Assembly (NCBI GenBank): GCA_903813345.2
Contig: CAIIXF020000006.1
Location: forward strand, 2,110,001 to 2,174,000
Direction of reading: 5' to 3'
Source: Owenia fusiformis
Lineage: Eukaryota; Annelida; Polychaeta; Sabellida; Oweniidae
Length of the DNA: 64,000 nt
A program made the position numbers and the translations under genes. Below the pieces are notes generated by a model. That model was not told the origin of the DNA, did no database searches, and worked only from the letters and a program-made list of their open reading frames with translations. This document shows positions 39,055-51,600 of this stretch, in pieces (the stretch's first letter is position 1; every line of letters starts with the position of its first letter).

Positions 39055-39125
39055 GGTCACATTTGTCCCAATCCATCGGCCGGGCGCCGTAGTAAAAATC
39101 GGAGCAAATGTGGCCACGGCATTAC
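39055..39125. repeat. CGGCCGGGCGCCG-type repeat fragment
   Basis: GGTCACATTTG ... TCGGCCGGGCGCCGTAGT ... GGAGCAAATGTGGCCA forms a small imperfect hairpin. The same words appear at 41742-41875, where two copies face each other. Confidence 0.65.
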
Positions 39126-39434
39126 TTATCTCTAGAATAAGAAAGTATTTTCTTCGTCCGAGCTTAAAAAACTTTCGTTGACCAAAGGGTTTTCAACAGT
39201 TTGGCTCAGTTACTCCACAGTAATGTACCAATTCAATTACATAATTAACTTTTCGGACATAAGTCTCAGTCCAATTTAGATTGTTTTTCGAATTACAACA
39301 ACATTTAGGAAACAAACAAGGATAAAAACATCAACTACGTCACAAATTAAGCCAATCGTTCTTTAAATTCTGAAACTAATAAGCTAATACAACAACTCCA
39401 GTACTTCAACCTGTAGAACCGCTTCATATATCAG

Positions 39435-39441
39435 TATATAA
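39435..39441 (+). promoter_or_regulatory. Candidate TATA box of the peroxidase gene
   Basis: TATATAA lies 165 nt upstream of the peroxidase start codon, which would allow a 5' UTR of roughly 135 nt. The motif is common in AT-rich DNA, so this is only a candidate. Confidence 0.3.
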
Positions 39442-39605
39442 CTAGGATATCGTGAATGTAAAACCGTCTTTACTCACGAGTACATACGAAGTGGTGCATG
39501 TGAATCATTACTAGGGTAGAACGGGCATTGTAGAAATAGTCATAACGTGCGTGCCTTTAGCTGAAAACAGCGTCTGCTATTTCGTGTCGCACAGTCAAGC
39601 GTATA

Positions 39606-39631
39606 ATGAGGACGGCATTTGTTCTGTTGTG
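39606..39631 (+). CDS. Peroxidase exon 1: start codon and first half of signal peptide
   Basis: A 26-nt coding stretch (MRTAFVLL plus two bases) ends at a consensus donor GTAAGT. Joined in phase 2 to the exon at 45214, it gives one continuous hydrophobic signal sequence. It is too short to be found as an ORF, and the foldback element starts only 20 bp after the donor. Confidence 0.8.
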
Positions 39632-42600
39632 GTAAGTAAAAATATAATTAAGCAATAAAGACCGAGATTTTATGATTTATGGCGTAATATATTCACGGGG
39701 TACCATCGAATAATTTTGGCAACGTACCGGAGAACGACATTTTACTAAGAAATGGCAATAATTTAGCACAATATATTTTTTAACTAGAGTTCTACTTTGA
39801 TTTTGACAAAAGTAAGCTGTATTCCATGCAATGGCTATTTCATTCATGAGTTTGTAGGAATTCTGTTGGAACCCAGTTCTGATCAAGTACGAAGTTATTG
39901 AAATCGGCGCAGTCGGACTTTACTCCGAAAGATGGTTTTTCGATTATAACTTTTTACAACATTTAAGTATAGACTTTTGAAAAAAGTACAGAATAGTCCT
40001 TATACTATTGAATAATTCTGTTATTTCTGATTCACACGACTCTGATTTGTTTAATTTAAAAAAAAGTTTTAAAAATATTACTTAGGAACGTAACCGGAGC
40101 TGGGAACGTAACCGGAGCAGATCAGTTGAATTGTATAATTTAAAAAAATAAAATATATGATTTAAAGCATATATATTATTTACAAACACATATGAATGTT
40201 AAAATGAGCATTTATTACCCTTCACTTACAGGAAAATCAATGCATCGAAACAAAGATGGATAACAACTGGTTTTGCATAAAACAACAAACGGGCACTCAC
40301 TCAAACATCTTACGTTTATATGGAGGGGGGGGGGTTAGGTGAAGAATTTCAGAAAGCATATGACGATTCGATTTGGTCGAGCACATGACAAGTACTTAAC
40401 ACACCTACGCTATAAACAGTTCGTTGTATCCTAACTTTTTTAATAATCTAGCATTTCCCCTGAAAAAGAGAAGTTGTCTTAGAAGTATAATACATGTATG
40501 TATAAACAGTATATATATACGAAATTAGTATAACAGAGTGGGTTCTAATAGTTCGCTGAACAAATACAATGGGTGAAATCAAATGGAATTATTTGCTTAC
40601 TACATTTAATCACTTCATTCTCCAAATGATTGTTCTATGTTTGATAGCCTCTCTAAGGTAAGTGCACTTATGCATGGTAAAAACCAAATTTAATTTTTCA
40701 CAATGGATAATTTTTTTTCTTTAAATAAAATGTAATAAATACGCATTCGAACAATCCCGTATGTTTTTAAATTAGTATATGTGCTTTAAATCATATATAT
40801 TTTTTTTTTGATAAATAACATCTGATCTGCTCCGGTTACGTTCCTAAGTAATATTTTTAAAACTTTTTTTTTAATTAAACAAATCAGAGTCGTGTGAATC
40901 AGAAATAACAGAATCATTCAAAAGTATAAGGACTATTCTGTACTTTTTTCAAAAGTCTATACTTAAATGTTGTGAAAAGTTATAATCGAAAACCCATCTT
41001 TCGGAGTAAAGTCCGTCTGCGTCGATTTCAATAACTTCGTACTTGATCAGAACTGGGTTCCAACAGAATTTCTACAAACTCATGAATCAAATAGCCATTG
41101 CATGGAATACTTACTTTTGTCAAAATCAAAGTAGAACTCTAGTTAAAAAATATATTGTGCTAAATTATTGCCATTTCTTAGTAAAATGTCGTTCTCCGGT
41201 ACGTTGCCAAAATTATTCGATGGTACCCCGTGATATTACCGAAAATTTTATTCTGTTCTGGCCAGAATAAATTTTGAGGTCATATATTTGACATAAATCA
41301 TAAAATCTCGGTCTTTGTTGCGATTCTAATATGATAATAAACAGACAAGAAACACGTGTTGTATATGATATATTCACGAGTGACTGAAGGGAACGAGTGA
41401 ATATTTCATTTACTCACGAGAGTATAACGATATACAGAATCAAGCATCATATGATCTTATTATCCCACCCTAAGTAATCGAGTCGAAGAGTTGTATACGC
41501 TACCCTGGAGTTGTATACACTATCCAGGAGTTGTATACGCTATCCAGGAGTTGTATATCGTTCTCAAAAGTTGTATACGATGAGTGTTAGTTTTATGTTG
41601 CAGTTATACAATGCTATTATACAATCATTTAAAGCACTTAGGGTGGGATAAACTCCAATATAGACCAGTAAATCAATTGTTCTAGCTAGTGTGACGTCAC
41701 GTATCATATATATTAGAATATGTATTATTTCATGAATGGTTTATGCCATGGTCACAAATGCCCCGATCCATCAGCCGGCGCCCGGCCGATTGAGTGTTTT
41801 CATTGTATTCAATTTTGAACAACATACTCAATCGGCCGGGCGCCGTAGTGAAAATCGGAGCAAATGTGACCAAGGCAATAATCTACAATTATATTGGCAA
41901 TTGGCATTCATTGCTTCCATTCCTTAAGTTTCAAGAGAAGGATGTCTACAAACACAGTGGCGTATATAGCCAGGATTTGGTGACCAGGGGTTCAATTTTT
42001 TATATTATCCACAAAGGACGATTCTCGGTTTGGAGAACGAAGTTCATCAATCTAAATGAGCATTATCCCTGCTTCGGACAAATTTGATTTTTTTTACATA
42101 ATATCGATTTGAATGTCTTCTTTTGAATAGTCATAATTAAATTTGGGTGATATTTCTAAATTTGTCGCAAAAAATATTAGCGCAGTACACTGATGAACTT
42201 CTTTCCCCAAATCGAGACTTGTATTTTATTGAATCGGTCTAATTGAGTGTTACCCCTGCTTCAGACCAATTTGTTATTTTTACATCTTGTAGATTTAAGT
42301 GTCCTCTTTTGAATATTCATAGTTTAATTTGGGTAATATTTCTATATTTTTCATGAAAAGAATTATTAGCCCAGGAGACTGTTCTCCAAACCGAGAATCG
42401 TCCTTTCCACCTTCATTGGGGTTCCTCATATAAAACCATTTTTTGTAATTTTTTACATACAATTTACACCCCTCCAAAAGTGTGTCAACCGTAAACTCCC
42501 CCATGGAGTGTTTAAGCCTCCTTATGTTTGAATTATCATTCGTACAGTATAATATGTACAGTGTAAAGAAAAACTGTTTTTAGTGCTGGAAAAAATAAAT

Positions 42601-45600
42601 TGACATCATGTCAACCTCCATTTTGTTTTCGCAAAATATTTGAAAAAGTTGGACAATTTGATTTTCTATGTTAAAATAGTCATTGGTGAATCTTTTACTG
42701 AATAGATATCCTGAAATCTGAAGGCAAGATCATGATTTTAATATTACATTAGTTTTTTAATGAAATCCAAATCAAGAGTTAACATGAGCTAAGTTTAAGG
42801 GCAAAGCCTTATACATCTTTAAGGAACATATGCATCTTTTTAAAACGAGCTTCTTTAGGGAGATATCCCCATTTCTAATCCAAATCAAAAGATTTTATTT
42901 GGTATTTCATTTTATAATTAATAATAGAGGAGTGTTCATTCATAATAACCTTATGAACTAACATTTAGTTACTGAATTGAAGAATAATTAATAGCAAATA
43001 TTTTCGAAGAATGTAATATTTATTTAATTATGGTGCACAAAAAAAGTATTTATGGCAACGTGAATACTCTCTGACGGTAGAAGTGACAGATGATAATTAG
43101 TAAATAAATGTAATAAAATGAAACAGGCTGAAATTCCAAAACACCAAATTGAAATAACACGTTATCTATTGTACTCCGTAAGCGCTAAAATTAAACCTTT
43201 TTCAAATACAATTCCTTACAACAAAGAAATCTACTGTAGTGCTGCAATTACCCATTTGTTCTTTCTTTGAATTGAAAATAAAATTTTCAAAATTCAAATT
43301 CAATTCCCAGTACAGGTGGCCCCAAAAACGTAACCCCCTTAATTTGGGAATAACTATATCTCCGTTTCAAAGGACTTTTCATGATTTTTTGTAGATATAG
43401 AGTTCAATGCATAAATCATTGGAATTCACCTAATAAGCAGTCAGTGCATCATATTTGACAAGACTTTTGATTTAAGGGTAGATTTTACATACAATTGATA
43501 ATATGTATGAAAGCAATCCAAAAATGGGTCAAAAAACGGCAAAGACAGAAATCTCAATTTCAGAAAATTGCATTTTCAACATTTTTGGACAATATCACTA
43601 GACCATACCTGGATGGAAAATGTGATCATTTTAAAACTTGGAATTCAAACAGTCTATCTACGCAAATAAATCAAAAAAATCACAATGGAATTAATTCTTA
43701 AATGAGAGTAATTTTTCTGGGTCAACCTGTATATGGAGGTGTACACGTGAATTAGGGAGCACGCGCGTCACAAATGTCCATTGAAAAGCAAAAGTAGAAC
43801 TCCTTTGAGAAATCTTGGCTACGGCCTGAGTATAGCAGTCACATCGGAATGTTTTTTAAAGGCTGATTGTAGATACTGAAGCTTGCATTTGTCTAAACTG
43901 TAATCTTATAATATGTCTTAATATAATTTCGCATTTAATTCCAACAAAGTTTCAATATAAAAGAAATCGAAGTGATAGATAATAAATGCTATACCCATTC
44001 AAATGCTTGTGTTTATAAATGATACATACAGGGTGTCCCGAAAGTATGCCCCCCCCCCTAGGCAGACATATACCAATGTCTCCATAGTATGTGTCATATA
44101 TCATTTTAAAGCTTATCCAAAGTTACATTGATTCACCAAGTATCATGGTTCAACTCTCAAATGTGAAAAAATTACAAGCACTTCAAAATTTAGTGTTTGG
44201 TCAAAATTAAGTTCAATTTTACACCAAATCACTAGTCAATGTGTCCTCCCGGGCCATCTTAAAAGCAGCAATTCTTTACGGGTCGGATTAATATTGAGTT
44301 GGAAAAAAGAGAACGGTGAGGGTAGAAACTCTAAGGAAACTCTTCTAAAGTCCCTTAACAGGTTGTAAAAGGGTTATACAATTCCACACCCTTATTTGAA
44401 GGGCTTTTAAGGTCATATCTGAAAATAATTGCTGCTGTTAACATGACCAAGGGGGGACACATTGACTAGTAATATGGTGTAAAATTGAACTTTATTTTGA
44501 CAAAACACTAACTTTTAAAACGACTGTAACTTTTTCCCATTTGGGAGTTAAACCATGATACTTGGCGAATCAATGTAACTTTGGATAAGCTAAAATGATA
44601 TATGACACATACTATGGAGACATTGGTATATGTCTGCCTAGGGGGGGCCCCATACTTTCGGGACACCCTGTACATGTGTGCTTTTTATAATAACTCATTT
44701 CAAAATGTTTCTATTATTTGATATTTGCTCTTGGGGACTAATTAGCTCCGGGCAAGAATTTTTTTGTTTGAAATAAAACAAAACGAAGGCGCGCAGATTT
44801 GAAAGAAAATGTGTTTTCATCAGTATTAAGACAATAAGTAGTTGTTTTTATGTTAAAATAAAAAATAACAAATTTTATGCTAAATTGATTGAACAAATTT
44901 ATTTATAATTATAGGAACAATTTTCAGGTTCTTGAAAAAGATTTAAAGAATAAGTCGAAATATTGCAAAACTAAATCAATTTGTTAGTATTAAGACAGTT
45001 GGTTTATTTCACCGGATATGAAGCAGCTTTTAAGTTGTGCGAAATTATTGTTATTTCTTTGCATAATGTCATGATGATCCGGAGTCTTCCCAAAATTAGA
45101 CAATCCCAACCCGTGCCTAAGGTTGCCAAACAGTTGGAGAGAAGTGTACAACTTTATTATGTATTTAACATGTAAGATATCTAATTCGAATAAGCAGTTT
45201 AAATAATTCATAGGATAAACCTGGTGGTCGTGGTAGCCATGCGGGGCAAAGGATCTAGCGATACCATTGAGTCTACTGATAACGACACTGGCCACAGTAT
45301 GGTAGACGATATGATTGATAAGCTCGACAATATGGCAAATGAGCAGACAAAGAACTTCGACAGAATCCTTGAGAGACTTTTCGGCAGAGGTAGGCTCATA
45401 TTATATATTGATAGCAGTCGGTCTGAAAATTTGGGATTCCATCTTTTCTCGTTTTAGTGATATCATATGTCCAAACTCTATTATTCTTAGGCATTGGCAG
45501 AATTGTGAACTCAAAAAGCGCACTGGGCTTGCAGGCAGCATTCTCGAAGCCTGTGAGACGATCAAAAGGAAAAGACAAGATTAGGAGTGGATTGAAGACG

Positions 45601-48600
45601 GAACTGTTGTTCAGAGAACTACGCAGATTGTAAGAGCGACTTTTATTTCTTGAACAACATTTGGATTGATATCCTCATATCGACGTATTACTGTATTATG
45701 AACCTTTGTTGTATTTCATATTCTCTACATAGACTGCTTTGATATCATGTGAATCATCAATTATCAAAACTAAGTGCCTTTAGACCATATAGATACTCAA
45801 ATGATTTATTCAAATGTCATTCCAAATATGCTGCCAAAGTATCCATATTTTCGTCCAATGGGGACAATTTCAACAAACTGATTATTGTCATTACTTTATA
45901 TCCGGATTTGAAACACAAAGACTTAAAACTTAAGTTTTTGTCAGAACTTATCGACAGGCCCAGTGCTAGTATCTCGGACACTGCGATATGACTTACAATT
46001 AACTGTTACTGGAGTTTAGATGTTCTTGTTGTGCTATAATACAATATACGGGCAATAAATCAGATTCGATTTGATTGTGTGCAGTTGATCGCAAGTAGTA
46101 ATGACGAAAACTCTATTTCCAGAATTCGCAGGAATGATTTAACATCGCCTGTGTCGATTACAAATGCACTTCAGTCCAGGAACGAAGAGACGTGCCCTTA
46201 TAAAAATGTGGATTGTACTGACAACAGAAACTTCAAAATAGATGTGATGAGATACAGGACACCTGACGGACAATGCAATAACTTGAAAAACAGTAGCTTT
46301 GGACGAGCCGAATTTCCCTTCATTAGATACCTGCCTGCAGACTATGGAGATGGTATAAACTATAGTTACTGTATATGTATTTTACTGGGAATAGACCTCA
46401 GGCTGTTATTATAGTGCTGGGGTTTCATTGATCAAAACCGAGCACACGTTACCGGGTTATGACCTAAATGACAATTTTCAAAAATGCATTTTTTATTAAC
46501 ATGTAACATGTTTTAGACGCACCTATAATAATTTAATTTTAGTGTGCCATCGTTTCAAAGATGTAGTTTCTAAATAAATAATAAATAAAATAAATAAATT
46601 TTAAAAACGTACTCATTCGAGCTATTATATTAGGGGCCATTGAACAAATTAATTGCTTGTCTCATAGCATTATATACAGAATAGACAAAACCAGAATGAT
46701 ATTAATGATGATTTCATCTAACAGGACTGAGTACAGGGAGACTGGCCAACGATGGTGGTCAACTACCTAACCCACGCCTGATAAGTCGAGAGATTCATAC
46801 TGACTTTAATAGTGTTAGTGGCAGAATTACACACATGGTTATGCAGTGGGGCCAGTTTCTTGACCACGACATTACAAGGACACCAATGTCATCGGGTAAT
46901 TGCAATCTCCTTTCCAAAAACGAAATACTCAATAAACGCTCCCCATGAACAATGCAATATAAAAATATATTTTTGTATGGGAATATTTTAATTGACATGA
47001 TGACAAAATTTAGTATATCTGTTAAATGTGATATAAAACAATAAAATAAAAACTAAAGTCAAATCATGTTATTTCCTTCAGGTTTCGAGGGGACTAGTAT
47101 TGACTGCTGTGCAGCGGTTGGTGAATTTCCGTAAGTTACCAGTCGTTTTCCGTAGTATTGTCGTTCCAGTGGCGTAGCAAGGATTTGCAATTTTTTATAT
47201 TATCCACAAATCTCCCCCTTCATTGGGGTTCCTCATATAAAAATCATTTTGTAATTTTCTTACATACAATTTACACCCCCTCCAAAAGTGTGTTAACCGT
47301 AAACTCTCCCATGGGGTGTTTAAGCCTCATTATGTTTGAATTATTATTGGTATAATATGTACAGTGTAAAGAAAAAAACTGTTTTTAGTGCTGGAAAAAA
47401 ATTGACATCATGTCCGATACCTCCATATTGTTTTCGCAAAATACAATTGAATTTGAAAAAGTTAGACAATTTGATTTTCTGTGTTAAAATAGTTTTTTGG
47501 TGAATCTTTTACTGAAGAGATATCATATATACCAGATGAAATCTGGAGGCAAGATCATGATTCTAATATTACATTTGTTTAATGAAATCCGAATCAAGAG
47601 TTAAAATATTGAGCTAAGTTTAAGGGCCAATCCTAACACATCTTTAAGGAACATATCTTTTTAAAACGAGCTACTTTAGGGAGAAATCCTCATATCTAAT
47701 TTATTGAGATAGACTTTAGAGTTCACACAAAGATATGTCAAATTCTGAAAGATGCAATTCCCACAATTTAATACTGAGATTATGATTTTTCTAAAAAACT
47801 CCAAATCAAAAGATTTTATTTGGTATATCCTTTTATAATAGAGGAGTCTTCATTCATAATGACCTTATGAACTTACATTTAGTTACTGAATTGAAGAATA
47901 TTTAATAGCAAATATTTTCGAAGAATGTAATATTTATTAAATCATAGCGCACAAAAAAGTCTTTATGGTTCCGTGAATACTCTCTGACGATAGAAGTGAC
48001 AGGTGATAATTAGTAAAATGTAATAAAATGAAACAGAGGCTGAAATTCCAAAACGACCAAATTGAAATAACACGATATCTATTGTTCTCCGTAGGCTCTA
48101 AAATTAAACCTTTTTCAAATTGCAATTACAACAAAGAACACCTACTGTAGTGCTGTAAATACCCATTTGTTCAAAAACGTCACCCCCTTAATTTGGGAAT
48201 AACTATTTCTCTATATATACTATATAGGAATGGTATAATAAATTGGCAATGGACTCACAATTTTTTCACATGGCACCTTTTGAGGTGGATCCCGACTATG
48301 GCATTAATGGTTGAGAAATAGGGATCGAAACCAGCCATATTTTTCTCCTGATGACCATTGTGAATTGTTGTGTTTTATGGATTATGATGACGGCTTTGCG
48401 AACGGATGTTGATCCTTTGAATTGCCTAATGGACTTCGAGACTGGATTTTATCTATCCCACATCATTTGAGACTGAATGCTCTATCTTGTATGAGTACTA
48501 TTCTAGTATCTACAACTACTTTTGATGTAATGAGTATTGGCTATCATTCTTTTCAATTTTCTTCAACTTTTATTGTAATGACTTCGGTTCACTTCACTCT

Positions 48601-51600
48601 TCCCTTTTGGCGTTTGCGCTTATATATCCGTTTTGAAGGACTTTTCATGATTTTTTGTGTAGATAGAGAGTTCAATGCATAAACCATTGGGATTTACCTA
48701 ATAAGCAGTCAGTGCATCATATTTGACAAGATTGTTGATTAAAGGGTAGATTTTACATCCTATATTGATAATATGTATGAAAGCAATCCAGAAATGGCTC
48801 AAATAATGGCTAAGACAGAAATCTCAATTTCAGAAAATTGCATTTTCAACATTTTTGGACAATATCACTAGACCATACCTGGATGGAAAATGTGATCATT
48901 TTAAAACTTGGAATTTAAACAGTCTACGCAGATAAATTAAAAAATCATATTTGAGTTTATACTAAAATGAGAGGGTATTTTTCTGGGTCAACCTGTATAT
49001 GGAGGTGTACACGTGAATTAGGGAGCACGCGCGTCACAAATGTCCACTGAAAAGCAAAAGTAGAACTCCTTTGAGAAATCTTGGCTACGGCCTGAGTATA
49101 GCAGTCACATCGGAATGGTTTTAAAGGCTGACTGTAGACACTGAAGCTTGCGTTTGTCTAAACTGTAATCGTATAAAATGTTTTAATACAATTTTGCATT
49201 TTAATTCCATCAAAGTTTTAATATAAAAGAAATCGAAGTGATGTAAATGCTATACCCATTCAAATGCTTGTGTTTATAAATGATACAACTTACATGTGCG
49301 GTTTTTATAATAACTCATTTCAAAATGTTTATATTATTTGATATTTGCTCTTGGGGACTACTCAGCTCCGGGCAAGAATTTTTTTGTTTGAAATAAAACA
49401 AAACGAAGACGCACAAATTTGAAAAAAGTGTTTTCATCAGTATTAAGACAATAAGTAGTTGTTTTTATGTTAAAATAAAAAAAATTATGTTAAATTGATT
49501 GAATTTATTTATAAGTATAGGAACAATTTTTAGTTGCTTGAAAAAACTAAATCAATTTGTTAATATTAAGACAGTTTGTTTATTTCACCGGATATGAAGC
49601 AGCTTTTAAGTTGTGCGAAATTATTGTTATTTCTTTGCATAATGTCATGATGATCCGGAGTCTTCCCAAAATTAGACAATCCCAATCCATGCCTAAGGTT
49701 GCCAAACTTTTGGAGAGAAGTGTACAACGTTATTATGTTTTTTACTGGTCATACCAATAGTACAATAACGTCATTTCGAAGGGCAATTTGTAGTGAAATA
49801 TTGGATCGAGGTCCGAAGGACCAAGGTCCAATATTTCACTATATTGCCCGCAGAAATGACGTTATTAGTATTATTACCATCGTTAATGACCAGGACTGAA
49901 ACAGCAAGAAAATCTCACGCACTGAACGATATCTAATTTCCCGGGGAAAATTGCCGGTCGTAAATGCATTCTTGACCGGCTATATGGACCGCCACTGCCT
50001 TCAAACGAGCACAAAAACACCTAGAACTAGCCCGACAAGGTGGTAACAATTGAATTTAATGTTTCTGGTTTTCCACAAATATTTTTGTGGGAAACCCTGA
50101 CCGGGGTCCGACCCCATCGAACCCCCGGTCCCTACGGCTAAGCGTTTCGAAACAGGCATGTGTGTGATAGACAATCGCCCGTTAGAAATAAATGCCGAGA
50201 TAACGAGAAACTTAAGAAGTTAGGTGTCACTTATATAAGACTTTATATCTCTCTTAGCCTAATTTTCTAACATCTCATATAAATTGGCTAGCAGCTCATC
50301 AAAGTGCTATCTAAAATATTGAGTCTTTTTGGGAAAAAGGTACCCTGCGTGCAGAGTCTAGTTAAACTAAAGACGAAGCTTTCTTTTAAGAAGTGAAGTC
50401 AAACGAATGCAAAGGGTAGGAAAAGCGCAAACTGTAAAGGTTCAATCACATTTTACGCCATACTGTACGATGCAAAACTCATGAGATTTAACGGATTAAT
50501 CACTTGGAAAATTAAACGATTTTCTCTGCCATATAAAATATTTTAGAGAATCAAGATACTATCAATCTTACTTATATTTCAATGATTATTATTATTTCCA
50601 GAAATGGTATTTGTGATATGGCAATCAATGTCCCTGCAAATGATCTGTCATTCACAAAACAGTCGTGCATCAACTTTGTTCGATCAGCTCCAACTACAGA
50701 TGCGGCGTGCACTTTGGGTAAGTACGGTCAGCACAAATAATAGGCGTTGCATGAAGTCTGGTAAGCACGTTCAGCACCAACATCAGATGCGACACGCACA
50801 TTTTTAAGCTAATGTTAAAAAGATGCATTCTCAGAAAGTTTGGAAAATGCAACCGAATTGAAATAGCAATAAATCGGTATAGTACTATTAAACTGTTAGA
50901 TAAAGAACTGAATCATAATTGCAGTGTAACATTTTAGCATGCATTTACTTTCATTATAGGAGCAAGGCAGCAGCTCAATGAGATAACTTCGTTCATTGAT
51001 GGTTCAAATGTGTATGGATCAACTTATGAAGAGCAGGTCAAATTGAGGGAAATGGCCAATGGTAGGTAATCAATATCGTTATGGATCAACTTATGAAGAG
51101 CAGGTCAAATTGAGGGAAATGGCCAATGGTAGGTAATCAATATCGTTATGGATCAACTTATGAAGAGCAGGTCAAATTGAGGGAAATGGCCAATGGTAGG
51201 TAATCAATATCGTTATGGATCAACTTATGAAGAGCAGGTCAAAGTGAGGGAAATGGCCAATGTAAGGTAATCAATATCGTTATGGATCAACTTATGAAGA
51301 GCAGGTCAAAGTGAGGGAAATGGCCAATGGTAGGTAATCAATATCGTTATGGATCAACTTATGAAGAGCAGGTCAAATTGAGGGAAATGGCCAATGGTAT
51401 GTAATCATTATTGTTATGGATCAACTTCTAAAGAACATGTCAAATTGAGAGAAATGGCCAATGGTAGGTAATCAATATCGTTATGGATCAATATATGAAG
51501 AGCAGGTCAAATTGAGGGAAATGGCCAATGGTAGGTAATCAATATCGTTATGGATCAACTTATGAAGAGCAGGTCAAATTGAGGGAAATGGCCAATGGTG

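Larger units (their letters stand above)
41957..45165 (+). repeat. Long interspersed repeat, copy 1 (peroxidase intron 1)
   Basis: Starts near AGTGGCGTATATAGCCAGGA and ends near TACAACTTTATTATG. The same order of blocks recurs at 47166-49745. Its 3' end, with ORF-like sequence MMIRSLPKIRQSQPVP, is itself distantly similar to the foldback arm. It carries two nested MITEs (42014-42407 and 44029-44670) missing from copy 2. No intact protein is encoded. Confidence 0.85.

Noticed and set aside
44981-45175. ORFs at 44981-45175 and 49557-49760 as a possible protein-coding exon of the peroxidase
   Set aside because: Both lie in the two copies of the interspersed repeat, differ by small indels at the 3' end, and the peroxidase signal peptide is fully explained by the exon at 39606 joined to 45214.
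46079-46122. Acceptor at 46084 giving a longer fourth peroxidase exon
   Set aside because: It would need phase 0, whereas the preceding exon ends in phase 2 and would then meet a stop. The acceptor at 46121-46122 keeps the frame.
50080-50160. tRNA-like GGTCCGACCCCATCGAACCCC segment
   Set aside because: Only a loose T-arm resemblance; no acceptor stem or anticodon arm could be folded around it.
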